Origin: Mesocentrotus franciscanus
Lineage: Eukaryota; Echinodermata; Echinoidea; Camarodonta; Strongylocentrotidae
Assembly (NCBI GenBank): GCA_037976565.1
Contig: CP137671.1
Location: 15,764,556-15,828,555, forward strand
Length of the DNA: 64,000 nucleotides
Direction of reading: 5' to 3'
The notes beneath the pieces are model-generated. The model was not told where the DNA came from and searched no databases. It saw nothing but the letters and a program-made list of their open reading frames with translations. The position numbers were made by a program, and so were the translations under genes. Shown here one piece after another: positions 35,701 through 44,934 of the stretch; positions within the stretch are counted from its first letter, which is position 1; every line of letters starts with the position of its first letter.

Positions 35701-37914
35701 TTTCATTATATAAAAATTTACTTGTACATAAAACTATGCATAAAATGGCATAAAATACCATCTAGTCAAGATTTTGTCTTAAAACAGCTTTTTTGTTATT
35801 CTTCAGAGATGTACAAGTACTGTACATGTCCTAACAGAATACGGAAGAATTTACAAATTTAGACCTATTGAATGCCATTTTTCAATTAAAAGAAAATTAA
35901 ATTCAAACCCTTTTTTAATGGAATTCACACAGTGAAATAAAATTTTAAGGAGATAGACATGATTTATAAATTATATGGTGTTCATTTACCAGAACAACCA
36001 AGATGAAGCCCATTTTATAAAGTCAACAATGAAGACGAAAGACAGAAGATTTTAGGTACATGTAATAGATCATCTCTTTTCCCCCATTGATGCCTGTAAT
36101 CAAAGGAGGTGATTATTATTACAGCACTTTGATGTTAAGACCGCTCTCCTCTACTTTAATGTCAATAACATGCTACATGTAGTTTTAAAAAAGTGTATCT
36201 TTCGTACTCTAGATATCAACGATGAATATAAATTTGGTCGTATCATCTTGATTTTATAGAATTTGTTGAAAGGAACTTACTCGGCCATTTCTCTGTTCTG
36301 TTGCTGATGATTTGCCACCCCTCTTTGGCAACCAAGAGGATGGGAGAGATTCGACGGTTGTCGCGGTAATGGAACCTTGGAGGGATGTTTTCTTTTAAGT
36401 ATGCTGTCATATTTTGGCTCTTTCCATGGAATCCATTGTAGATGGCTTCAGTATCTTCATCTAATGGGGAAAAAGGAGAAGAAATCAATGTCAGTGTTCA
36501 AAGTGTGGTCGTATACATGTATATACTGTACATGTAAACCCGTCAAAGATATGGTTTTAGCATCGATTCATGTACTGTATCTCTCTTGTTCGTATATTAT
36601 CATACTTTGGTAATTTTGGTAATTGGTATCATTGGAAAGCCTGTTTATCCCCCTTTACAATGATGTCCCATTTTTAATGATTATGTAATCATGGAATGTG
36701 CAGTTCACTTGAATATGGGGCCAAGTCAAAAGTGAAATGTTGTATTAAAAATGCATTTGTTTGGAGGATGGATTGTGTTTTGAAGGAATAACATCGAGAA
36801 GAAAGAAAAAATATAGCACAGACTAGTGCCAGAGGATAGCCAGAAGGAAACTAGTTCCTGTTGTTGTAATATAGTTTCTCCTCACTAGACAGTGGTTTAC
36901 ATAGCCATTTCAAACAACTAAGTTATATACATTATACAAAGTGATCTCAAATAATATTCCATTTCGTTTTAATCAGTTATGACAATGAGGTAAAAATGAA
37001 GAACAAAAGGATGAGTGGCACACTTAAATCAAAATCAAAAATATCATACATGTACATGTAGATAACCATAGCCTACCATTTTCTGGCCAAATGCTCATGA
37101 TTGGATTGTTACTGGTCGTGTGGTATGGGAAGTCGTTTGGGTCCACAAATTCTTCGACCACAAGAACTCTCTCTGGGCTGATCGTTGTCATCCCATGATC
37201 TGAGGTTATAATGATATTGATTTGCTCAAATAGACCACTTTCTTTTAGCCGACTGATAAGATAACCTGCTGTTCTATCACACATTCTGAGGACAGGCAAC
37301 ATCTTTGGAGAATCAGGTCCGAACAGGTGGCCTGAATGATCAGGTTCTTGAAAATACAGAGCTCCGAAATTGACTCTGTCATTCACAAAGTTGTCTACGA
37401 TCACATCGATGCGATGGTGAAACGGAATGCTAGCGTTATATGCAGGGAAATAATAATCAGGGAGAACCCCACTGAAGTTGACATTTCCGCTGGGCCATAA
37501 GGCGACGGAACTCCTACCTCCCTGTTTTTGGTTTGCAATCCAAACTGGTTCTCCACCATTCCACCATTTCGGATCCGTGCTGTCCATTTCAAATGATTGA
37601 TTGAAGGCAGGATCATACATCGCGTTTCCAGTCACACCGTGCGACTCTTCGTAAAGTCCCGTCACCAGGGTAAAATGGTTTGGAAACGTCTTGGTAATAA
37701 AGACATCTTTGATATATTTTGCTTTCACCCCTGAAGCAATAAGTTCGTCAAAGTTTGGGGTGTCCACTTTGGTTAAATAGTCCCAGCGGAAGCCGTCGAA
37801 AGACACGATCAATACAAGGGGCTTGGAGGCACTAGCTGCGGTCGGCGTGCCGGTGGCTTCCCACCAGAAGGTCGCCAGCACTGCGGAAAGAACGGCTGCT
37901 TTTAAAGTTGTCAT
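22952..37914 (-). CDS. ENPP4/5-like ectonucleotide pyrophosphatase/phosphodiesterase
   Basis: Four coding exons (37914-37077, 36460-36281, 35615-35310, 23118-22952), all with GT-AG introns and each intron in phase 1, encode 496 residues; human ENPP4 and ENPP5 are about 450-480. The start is the first Met before a hydrophobic signal peptide (residues 1-22). Family metal and catalytic residues visible are D40 in SFDGFRWD, nucleophile T76 in KTFPNH, D192 and H196 in PDHSGH, D239-H240 in SDHGM and H345 in GTHGY. A glycine-rich stalk precedes one membrane helix (about 442-463) and a ~33-residue cytoplasmic tail. The family hydrolyses extracellular nucleotide phosphodiesters, or for ENPP4 diadenosine polyphosphates, at the cell surface. 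ENPP4 and ENPP5 cannot be separated here. Confidence 0.95.
23421..24022. mobile_element. chimeric TTAA-flanked MITE
   Basis: TTAA lies at 23417-23420 and 24023-24026. The left ~285 bp matches the left half of the element at 31472 (AGGTACTA, AAGGTTAAATTCCAAC, GTGGGAAAATAACGACTATT). From about 23704 the sequence switches at a shared TTGAT to the family of 33388 and 59700 (TATTGGTGTGTA, AAATTTGGCCCAGTCTTGG). The two ends therefore do not match. Confidence 0.75.
24866..25142. mobile_element. palindromic MITE (GTTTCACAAAGA ends)
   Basis: Arms GTGTTTCACAAAGACTAAGA then CGACTTTAAGTTGGACTTAA at the left are inverted at 25092-25142 with few mismatches. The centre also pairs over TGGCA/TGCCA segments. 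Confidence 0.85.
25143..25702. other. ENPP intron 3, no feature seen
   Basis: No exon or repeat recognised. Confidence 0.4.
25703..26067 (-). mobile_element. full-length tRNA-derived SINE
   Basis: Read on the minus strand from 26067: head with GTTGTCGTCTAGTGGATAAG (A box), B box GGGTTCAATCCC, the shared body, then AGCGCTATATAAACGTGGAAT and a (ATT)n tail at 25703-25722. At ~365 bp it is the most complete copy and shows that the family ends in a triplet tail. Confidence 0.85.
26714..26752. repeat. AC/AT microsatellite
   Basis: (AC)n followed by (AT)n. Confidence 0.95.
27083..27740 (-). mobile_element. SINE copy split by an insertion
   Basis: 27083-27227 carries the body (CTGGGTACCCATTA, GGGTGGAGAGTGGCAAAA, TTGCCAAAGGACATTAGTGC), and about 27691-27740 carries the head side (ATCCACTAGACCACGACACC). 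The inserted element at 27228-27690 separates them. Confidence 0.75.
27228..27690. mobile_element. inverted-repeat element inside a SINE
   Basis: CAGCGTGTTTCCACAGAAAA and TTTTCTGTGGAAACACGCTG are perfect terminal inverted repeats. GTGTTTCCACAG motifs recur internally at about 27535 and 27645, and a small hairpin ATAACCACCTC/GAGGTGGTTAT lies near the centre. 463 bp, no ORF. CAGCG termini suggest hAT, but flanks GACCATAT and AAAGATAC do not match. Confidence 0.8.
27769..27965. mobile_element. TA-flanked MITE, CAGTCAAACCTG termini
   Basis: Starts CAGTCAAACCTGTCTATAGC and ends AAGCAGGTTTGACTG, with TA on each side. It contains GTCTTTGTAGACAGGTG units. CAGTCAAACCTG ends with TA targets are characteristic of pogo/Tc1-mariner MITEs. 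Confidence 0.85.
28151..28187. repeat. TA microsatellite
   Basis: TATATA runs either side of a CAGGG interruption. Confidence 0.85.
28190..29198. other. ENPP intron 3, no feature seen
   Basis: AT-rich; no exon recognised. Confidence 0.4.
29203..29400. mobile_element. TTAA-adjacent MITE fragment (AAGTCCACTCTGA)
   Basis: TTAA at 29199-29202 is followed by AGGGGAAGTCCACTCTGAT...TTGGTAT.AATA.AATC. The same order recurs at 49741, as do GCAACTCTGTGAC and ATCTTGCGAGGTC further on. Right end not found. Confidence 0.6.
29484..29664 (-). mobile_element. tRNA-derived SINE copy
   Basis: Minus-strand A box (TAGTCCAGTGGTTTAAG) and B box (GGTTGTGGGTTCAATCCC), followed by the body (GACATTAGTGGCG, CCAGGTCCCCATTTC on the plus strand). 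Confidence 0.8.
30630..30750. repeat. degenerate CTAACC-like tract
   Basis: Loose repeats of CCTAAC and ACTCTA. Interstitial simple sequence, not a telomere. Confidence 0.5.
31472..32008. mobile_element. TTAA-flanked MITE, AGGTACTA family
   Basis: TTAA at 31468-31471 and 32009-32012. The left end AGGTACTAC and right end GGGACATAGTATCT are imperfect inverted repeats. The left half is shared with 23421-23707. Confidence 0.8.
33388..33811. mobile_element. palindromic MITE, TTGAGTTCTG family
   Basis: TTAA at 33384-33387, then AGATAAAGTTGAGTTCTG. The right end CAGAACTCAACCTTCTCT is inverted, but its TTAA has decayed to ATAAAC. The interior carries ATAAGAAATTTGGCCCAGTC and GGCATAAAAATCCG, both shared with 59700-60083. 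Confidence 0.85.
34006..34172. mobile_element. palindromic MITE, AGGGACTTTT termini
   Basis: Starts AGGGACTTTTCGATTTGCAC and ends CAAATCGAAAAGTCCCT, with AAT on both sides (34003-34005, 34173-34175). Long self-complementary arms include the AAAAAATGACCGCATA segment. Same family as 56803-56940. Confidence 0.85.
35009..35206. repeat. tandem duplication, ~122-bp period
   Basis: Both copies share AC.TAAATCAA.ATCAAATAT, ATTTGGTTTG and CCATGCTCTAGAA.GGCTAA. Confidence 0.75.
35310..35615 (-). CDS. ENPP exon 3
   Basis: 306 bp beginning THLGTHGYNNDLMSMHPFF, with the last zinc-binding His, AHGPAFKKGY and the end of the NPP domain. It then codes a Thr/Ser/Gly-rich stalk ending SKFTIF. Donor GTAAGT follows; the next intron is about 12.2 kb. 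Confidence 0.95.
36281..36460 (-). CDS. ENPP exon 2
   Basis: 180 bp beginning DEDTEAIYNGFHGKSQNM and ending EKWP, with acceptor CCCCATTAG and donor GTAAGT. Contains the Y..RDNRRISPILLVAKEGW segment typical of the NPP domain. Confidence 0.95.
37077..37914 (-). CDS. ENPP exon 1 (catalytic core)
   Basis: Encodes residues 1-279: signal peptide, first metal Asp, the TFPNH nucleophile loop, PDHSGH and SDHGM. Ends ...SIWPEN + G before donor GTAGGC at 37071-37076. Confidence 0.95.
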
Positions 37915-38149
37915 CTTGTCTTCAAATGACCACGATCAAAGGCAAAAAGTGTCTTGAGAGAAACAGCAACTACCACATTCGTAGACAGCATCCGTAGAAC
38001 TGCGATAGTATCACGATGGTGTTCAAACGTGGTGTAAGCCTAAACCTTTGTATTCTGTACGTTTTTACGTGGACCATCACGGGGTTCTTCTAAATTCTAG
38101 CAATGTTTGTTTCCGTATTTACATTACGCAATTGGCTATGCGCGCTAGC

Positions 38150-38230
38150 ATGCATAGCTAGCTAGCTGCTTGCGCTCTGCGTATATAAAGCCGCGCCGCG
38201 CGCTTACGTACTGTATGCGGCGCCATCCAA
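38150..38230. promoter_or_regulatory. possible ENPP promoter region
   Basis: This is the only GC-rich, CpG-bearing stretch (GCCGCGCCGCGCGC) just upstream of the ENPP start, 240-320 bp from the Met codon. A TATATAAAG at 38182-38190 lies here but reads on the plus strand, away from ENPP, so no TATA box is assigned. Confidence 0.3.
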
Positions 38231-38459
38231 ATTATCTGCCACCGCACTAGAATCACATATAAATGGTCTGATTTATCCGTAGGCCTATTCATCATCTTCA
38301 TCGTAAATATATAATCACTCATGTAATTACATAGTATAATATTTGAAATGTTTATTATGGATGTTCTGTTTTTAAAGGAAGGTTTATTCTAATACCTTGA
38401 TGGAGATCTCCAATGAGTCCTTCTTCTTTTTTTTTTTTTAATCATAATTATGTTCATGT

Positions 38460-38660
38460 GTGTGAAAGAGAGATCGAGAGAGAGAGAGAGGGGGCCGGGT
38501 AGACGGAGCTAGGGGAGAAGAGAGGAGAGAGGAGAGAAAGAGAGATAGAGAGAGGGGGGATAGAGAGAGAGAGAGGGAGGAGGGGAGGTAGAGAGAGACA
38601 CTGAGAGAGGGGAGGGAGAGACAGAGACGGACGGGCGGGGGATCAGTTGGGGAGGGGCTG
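38460..38660. repeat. GA/GGGA-rich purine tract
   Basis: About 200 bp of GAGAGA and GGGGAGG, 550-750 bp upstream of ENPP. It could act as a GAGA-type promoter element, but that is only a possibility. Confidence 0.8.
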
Positions 38661-39480
38661 GGGGGGGGGCGGGGTCGACAACATCCGAGTAATCATTAAT
38701 TTTTGGAGTTAGAGAATTTTAGTCGTGACATTATGACATTGTGTATATAAAAACATGCACATTTTGCGAGGAAGAGACTTTTGAATGCAGAGAGTGAGGG
38801 TCACAGATGTGTATTTCTGTACAATGTCAAAATGCCTTACTTCACCAATGGCTGTATTGTAGAGGCCTAAAATGCCTTTCTAATAAAGACAATTTAATTG
38901 ACTTCAATGGAAGTGAATTGATCAAATCACATGTGTGATGAGAAAGAAAAAAAACTTGCTCCGAACTTTCTTTCGTCAACAATAGAAGGTCTCGAGTAGT
39001 TGAAACTAAGATTAAACTAAGATTTAGGTTAGAATTGGGTTTAGGGTTAAGTAGGGTCGAGACTATCATAGCCGAATACGGTTCCTGTGTATAGGAAATT
39101 GAGCTCTGAACACTAATTATCAATTAGTATTATTGTGGCAAGAGTATATATGTGTCGTACAACCAGCCGGATGATATGGTTGCCATGGTGATCGTGTACG
39201 TGCAATGCCGTGGGGCATCCTTTCGTAATTAACTTATTTTTCCGATCAAAGATAGTATCATTCATACAATGGCTTGTTAATTCAATCGCAGAAACCCGCC
39301 CCCCCCCCTGCCCCCGGTAAAGAGTAATTTTCGCGCGTCCAATTCCAGCCCGAGAATTGTAAAAAAAAAAAGGGAGTGTATTTGACTTTTCACCAGCAGA
39401 TTTCTTTTATAACGGGGTGTTTTTCTTTTCTCTCTTTGGATTCATGAGAAATTTAAAGAGGGGGTTATAAAATATTAAAA
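38661..39480. other. intergenic, no gene seen
   Basis: Contains CTAAACC-like simple sequence at 39000-39060 on the minus strand. No exon recognised. Confidence 0.4.
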
Positions 39481-39495
39481 AGGGGGTGTATTTTT

Positions 39496-39497
<2 letters not shown>

Positions 39498-39526
<29 letters not shown>
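39498..39526. repeat. CT microsatellite
   Basis: (CT)n run inside a locally duplicated TTGGA...GAAATTTAAA context. Confidence 0.9.
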
Positions 39527-39830
39527 TTGGACTCCTGAGAAATTTTTAAAGGGGGTTATAAAATATCTTGAATTTCATAGATAGGGGGGTACATTAAGCA
39601 GTGTTCTGGATTTAGGGGGTCTCCATATCATGGACGAGCCAATGCGTATCAACATTTGAATGACCAGGGCCCCGTCTTATAAATAAATACGATTGATCTA
39701 AATCAATCGTAAGTCCTCCAATCAAACGCAAGTTTGCAGCAGTCTCCTATCTCTTATGCAGTGACGGAGATCTGTTGTTAGCCTAGGGGTGCAGACTAGC
39801 TAAAGGCGGCCCTCAGGGGATGCAGACCAG

Positions 39831-39987
39831 GGCCCTGTCTTACAAAGAGTTACGATTGATCCAAATCAATCGTAAGTCCTCCAATCAATCGCAAGTTTGC
39901 AGTCTCCCATCTCTTATGTACATAGTTGCGATTGATATCAATCGCAAATAAGTTGCGATTGATATTAACTCTTTGTAATACGGGGCC
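39831..39987. mobile_element. CAG-flanked MITE inside the hAT insertion
   Basis: Starts GGCCCTGTCTTACAAAGAG and ends CTCTTTGTAATACGGGGCC, with CAG at 39828-39830 and 39988-39990. Same family as 21080-21211. Confidence 0.9.
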
Positions 39988-40049
39988 CAGATGTGGCCCT
40001 CTGGCGGGAGGAGGGGCACACTTTTTTAAGTACCCCCAAAGGCCCCTTT

Positions 40050-40450
40050 TTACATAGGAAAAGTGCCCCTTTTACTTTGAATAGTGCCCCTATCAATTTG
40101 TAAAAGTGCCCTTCCCATTTTCACCTCTGATAAGTGCCCCTTTTATTTTGACACGTGCCCTTTTTCCTTCGACAGGTTCCTATTTTTCTTTGCAATAAGT
40201 CTACATTTTCCATTCTCATGAGTTACCTTTTTAATCTTTAGTAAGTGCCCTTTTTAGGTACGATAAGTGCCCTTTTTCACTTTTGATAAGTGCTCCCTTC
40301 ACCTCTGATAATGGCCCGAATCAAGTCTGGGAGGCACCCCTTTTACTTTGATTATCCCTTTGTAAGAAATGCCCTTTCCCCTTTTTATAGCTACCTCCTC
40401 TTTAACTCGGATAAGCACATCTTATATTTTCAAATAGGCCTATGCCCCTT
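40050..40450. repeat. ~25-30-bp minisatellite (AAGTGCCCCTTTT)
   Basis: About a dozen degenerate units of AAGTGCCC(C)TTTT..CTTTGATA within the nested hAT element. Confidence 0.75.
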
Positions 40451-41429
40451 TTCTTAATGATCTTTTATCAATTTCTGTTTATTGATAACAATTATGAAAT
40501 TTGGGAATGGGCCTATGAGTATGATATATTGTTTTGTTTGTGTATATAGACTCATATATTAATGCAATATGAAAGCCTTTACGGTGAGCATTTTATCATA
40601 AACATGCGCATAACATTGGGGAATGAATATGTAGGCCATCCCCCCTTGGTCAAATATTGGTGGATATATCCCCCCATCCTCCCCGGGATCTCCGCCTATG
40701 CTCTTATGTCCATAGTTGCGATCGATATCAACTCTTTATAAGACGGGGCCCAGATGCCCATTTTTTGCAATTTTCTTTCAGAGACTCATTTATTGATGCT
40801 AATTGCTATGCTCACTTATGCATAAATAGTACGATTCCAATCGCTTATCATCTTAATGAGTATTTAAGTGTGTGTTTTATGTCACAAAAAATTATCATCA
40901 TAAGTTCATTGAGCAATTTTCTTACATATTTATATAATTTTATATACATTATACTCGATATCTATACTTTGATGTAGTCAAGACTTTTTGCATAGTTTTA
41001 TGTGAACGAGTTTGACCTAGTTTTTCATATACGGTATTATTGTATAATACAAGATAAGTAGTAGTGTCCGTTGATGGGAGGGAGGTGTGGGGGAGGAGGG
41101 GGGGGGGCATAGGTTCTTAAGCGTTTATGCACACGTGCATAAGAGACATTTAATTGCAAATGTTATGGGAGCGGATTTCCCGGTGGCTCCGAACCAGACT
41201 CCTGATAAGAACTCTTCGATGAGCGTCTTAACCTGGGGGCGCCCTTCACAAGCGTTGACCTGTACATGTTGACAACAGACTGTTGCTAATACAAATTTAA
41301 AAATTCTCTCATTTTAGTACGTCATTAATCGTCGTCGCAACGCTCGCAATCTTGTAATCTTTATTCTTTAGTACATTTTCGTGACAGATATAGGCTGCAT
41401 AGCCCTATGACGACTTTTAGACGAACAAG

Positions 41430-41595
41430 GAGAGGCTGAGGGGGAGGAGGAGAAGAAGAAGATGAAATAATGAAATAGAAGAGGAGGAAGAAGAAGAAGG
41501 AGAAGAAGAAGAAGAAAAAGAAAGAGAAGAAGAAATGAAAAAGAAGAGAGAGAGAAGAAGAAGAACAACAACACCAACAACAATTAACAGCAACA
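41430..41595. repeat. GAA/AAC microsatellite
   Basis: GAA/GGA run followed by AAC triplets. Confidence 0.95.
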
Positions 41596-41823
41596 ATAAT
41601 AACAAAGAGATCAAGAACATGAACAAGAACCATTCATTAAAGCATTATACTCACTATCAAAGTATTTAATGTTAAGCGTTTTAAAACTAAAGTTATAAAA
41701 AACTGCCATTCGTGGTTTAGCAGCTAGTCACACGTGAGCTCATTACAATCAACAAGAATACAATTAATGGTTTATTACTTTGTTCGTATAGAAAATTACA
41801 AAAACTGTTATAGATTTGTTTAA

Positions 41824-42204
41824 AGGTATACACCAGTTTTGGAAACGCCCCCTCTCAAAAAAAATGAAATGGAAGCTCTTATTACCAATCATGACTTGTG
41901 ATCGAATATGTTTTTACTAATACGTGATGATACAAATTTTGCCGGGAAACCGCCTATTAATTGATATATTTGGTAAATTATCATATCTATCCGGACTGGA
42001 TAGATATAGGGTAGTCCCATATACATCTTTCTGTGTACAGTGCTTGTAACTTTACCAAGACTGGGCCAAATTTCTTATCATTTTGATGATTCCAGAACCT
42101 TGCAGTACACACCAATACTTTATGCTAGTTGATCAACCTTTTCTGATCGATTCCACAACGTTTCTTTCACAATGCAATCGCATGACCAGAACTGGTCTAT
42201 ACCT
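41824..42204. mobile_element. TTAA-flanked MITE with mixed modules
   Basis: TTAA at 41820-41823 and 42205-42208. The termini AGGTATACACCAGTT and AACTGGTCTATACCT are inverted. The right interior (42009-42190) matches the TTGAGTTCTG family, while the left interior and the termini do not. Confidence 0.8.
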
Positions 42205-42208
42205 TTAA

Positions 42209-42776
42209 AGTATACAAGTCCACTCCTCTGAAAAGTTGAGCTGATTAGATAAACAAAAATCTAAAAAGCCCAAATATAACTTGGTTTTGGAAAATTGTGC
42301 TCAGATTGATTTTTAATAATTTTTTTTAATGAGCAAAAAACAAGTTAATGAGCGAGTCGTTGTGACGTAGGGTCCTCACAACACAGATTCGTAATGTAAC
42401 CAAATGTAATGCATACGTCTTTGTGAAGTGCCTCGATACAAACTATTTCATTCACCTGATAAGAATAATAAAACACTATTATTCTTATCAGGTGAATGAA
42501 ATAGTTTGTATAGAGGCACTTCACAAAGACGTATGCATTAAATTTGGTTACATTACGAAAATAGCCTATTGTCAGAATGTATACCGCTGGCACTTTCGTT
42601 GTGAGGAGCATACGTCACATCCGTACAGCAATATAAATGTTTTGCTCGAAATACCCGAAACAAAAATCGCTCTTAAAAATCACCTGATTGAAGTACGCCC
42701 GTGATATTTGGCAGTTTTAACCTTTGATTTATTTACAACATGTTATAATTTTTGAAAATCGGAGTGGACTTGGGCT
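42209..42776. mobile_element. TTAA-flanked MITE sharing a TTAA with its neighbour
   Basis: Starts AGTATACAAGTCCACTCC and ends GGAGTGGACTTGGGCT. TTAA lies at 42205-42208 (shared with the element at 41824) and 42777-42780. A P1-type hairpin sits within it at 42389-42566. Confidence 0.8.
42389..42566. mobile_element. palindromic MITE, short P1 variant
   Basis: Starts TTCGTAATGTAACCAAATG and ends AATTTGGTTACATTACGAAA. The arms are nearly perfect, with GTGAAGTGCCTC and TTTCATTCACCTGATAAGAA mirrored around a short AACAC centre. The terminal 80 bases are shared with the ~300-bp P1 copies, but the core is missing. Confidence 0.9.
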
Positions 42777-43599
42777 TTAAGGTTCTTTCATCTCACTGAT
42801 TCTATATCTCCTATTGCAGGATTGTAAGTCTGACTCCACAAATTTTTTTTTAATTGTTTTTGTTATTTCCGACTCAATTCCTTGAGATGTGCCCTCTATA
42901 TCAAAGTTATCTAATCCGTACGCAGGTCTAAAAATGTATGAAGTTACCTTATTTGTGATATACATGTAATTGTTATGCAAATATTTTTTTTTTTTTTAAG
43001 TCAAAGAAAAACAGAGGCTATTTACCCCCCAAAAAAATCAAAACAGGGGTTCAATGCATCATGTTTATAATTTGTGAACGAGGTTCCGAGGTACCAGCTC
43101 GTTGCCTCCGTAAACAAAAATTAAAACGAGATTTTATCACCACTCGTCTCGCTCGATCCATGATCATAAAATGTACGGAAATCGCGGCTGGAAATTCCAC
43201 TTAAGATAATACCACTGCTGTTACAGAAGCTCGGAGCAAAAACGCCTTCCAATCCATTGTCCATAACAGAACATGTGCATTTGTATTATACTCGTTTATA
43301 ATAATAATAATATAATAGTGTAAACTTATAGAGCGCACACACCGTCCAGGGACGCTCATCGCGCTAGCTCAGCAACAGTTCTCTTTAGTACAAGTAAAGT
43401 AAATGTTTATTTGATAATAGAGATATACCATCAGAAATTTAAAAACTCAAAAACAATTTTGCAACACCCATTTCAATCCTCAGCTCCGTTTAGTTGAAGA
43501 AGGGGTGATATTTTGCACAAAAAGTGCCTTCTCATGGATCATTTTTATTTTAATCCACCCGGAAAGATTGTTGCCACCCTCCCCTCCCCGGCTCTTAAT

Positions 43600-43840
43600 G
43601 GCTGAACCCACGCCATATCGAATCCCACCCTGGCACTAACGTCCTTTGCCTTTGGCAAGACGTTAATCCATTTTGTGCCACTCTCCACCCAGGTGTAAAT
43701 GGGTACCTGATATGCCAGAGCGCTACATAATTGGCTGCCAGCCAAGATCCGGGGTAATAATGTTGGAGCGTCAGGAGCGCCACGACGTGATGGACATTGT
43801 ACGCTATATAAGAAGCCACCATTATTATTATTATCAGTTT
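43600..43840 (+). mobile_element. tRNA-derived SINE, 3' part with triplet tail
   Basis: The body runs ACTAACGTCCTTTGCC, CACTCTCCACCCAGGTGTAA and GGGTACCTG, then GTACGCTATATAAGAAG and an (ATT)n tail ending near 43840. The tRNA head is decayed. Confidence 0.75.
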
Positions 43841-44097
43841 ATAACCCTATTGTGTGATAAGTGTCAACTTAATTTAATTTACGTGTAGATTTTCTGAATA
43901 CTATTATGCAAGGCTGAAGAGGCCTATTCATACGCACATGTCATTTCACCAGTTATGATAATGATTACAAATCAAATATTGATAGATGGTATTTATGGGA
44001 AGGCAATTAAACCAATAAACATGTCTTCACACAGATTTGTTGAAAAGTTTTTATTTTCAATCCTAATTTCATGCAGAGATTATACAAAAGTGAGAAT

Positions 44098-44268
44098 TAT
44101 TTTTATCATTGTCATTATTATCATTATTATTATTTATGCTATCATTATTATCATTTTTTGTATTATTATCATTATAATTGCTATAATTATTATTATCATC
44201 ATCATCATCATCATTATAATTGTATTATTATTATTAATATCATTATTATTTATTATTATTATATTTAA
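44098..44268. repeat. ATT/ATC microsatellite
   Basis: About 170 bp of ATT, ATC and related triplets. Confidence 0.95.
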
Positions 44269-44488
44269 GAGGAGCGGTTAAGGTCTCAACAATCACAAGA
44301 AAACATACGTTTGTCAGTTTATTTTGCTGGCATGTTTAGACAAGTATTTTTATTAGTGCGCTTTATTTAGCCATGCATGATAATTGCATATATTATTTTG
44401 TGGTTACGGCTCAATGAATTTTGAGCCGAAAAAATATGATTGAACTAAAATATCACAAATTTCTGCACACACTTGGTGACTATCCCCT

Positions 44489-44494
44489 TTTATT
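44489..44494 (-). promoter_or_regulatory. candidate SLC22 polyadenylation signal
   Basis: TTTATT on the plus strand reads AATAAA on the minus strand, about 320 bases past the stop codon. Confidence 0.35.
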
Positions 44495-44810
44495 ACGTTA
44501 CCACAAGCACTTATCTCTACCATTTTTTTCTTCTCGTAGAGATCAGTGTTAATTACAAGGCATACAGATTTAGGACAGGACCGAGAGAAATACTGATTTA
44601 GATCGTTAAGTAGGCAACATGCTGAAAGTTAATCCGCTGCTGTTTTTATCGTTCAAATTTCTGTCAATGTAATAATCCTTCAGCGATGTTGTCAATTTGA
44701 AGAAGAAAAAGAAACTGATCATTTAAAAACTAAATTCCTGTCCCGGTGAGTCGCAAGCGAGTCCATATGAAAATCACAGGGTTATATTAGATTACGTAGG
44801 ATGGGTTGAC

Positions 44811-44934
44811 TTAGTCCGCAGTATCACCCTTTCCTTGTGTGGTGTTTATCTCTTCTAGTTCGACTCCCTTACTCACACTAAGGATACAATTTTCCTTCTT
44901 GTCACTATTAGCAACGTCATCGGCGGCCATTTTC
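44811..44934 (-). CDS. SLC22 exon 11 (C-terminal tail)
   Basis: Hydrophilic tail MAADDVANSDKKENC... to GKGDTAD and stop TAA at 44811-44813. Acceptor CTTCACAG. Confidence 0.85.

Larger units (their letters stand above)
39759..40700. mobile_element. nested hAT-type insertion with 8-bp duplication
   Basis: Starts CAGTGACGGAGATCT and ends GGATCTCCGCCTATG (imperfect inverted repeats). It is flanked by CTCTTATG at 39751-39758 and 40701-40708. The 942-bp cargo has no ORF and holds a second CAG-type MITE plus a minisatellite. Confidence 0.88.
39668..40750. mobile_element. CAG-flanked MITE interrupted by a hAT element
   Basis: The left part 39668-39758 and right part 40701-40750 are the two ends of one GGCCCCGTCTTA element. 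CAG lies at 39665-39667 and 40751-40753. The interior is split by the insertion at 39759-40700. Outside the CAGs, AACATTTGAATGAC and ATGCCC continue a host repeat that is uninterrupted at 53774. Confidence 0.88.

Noticed and set aside
38182..38190. TATATAAAG as the ENPP TATA box
   Set aside because: It reads on the plus strand while ENPP is on the minus strand, and no plus-strand gene follows.
42345..42704. Similar peptides on both strands (IEALHKDVCI...)
   Set aside because: Mirror translation of the P1 hairpin MITE.
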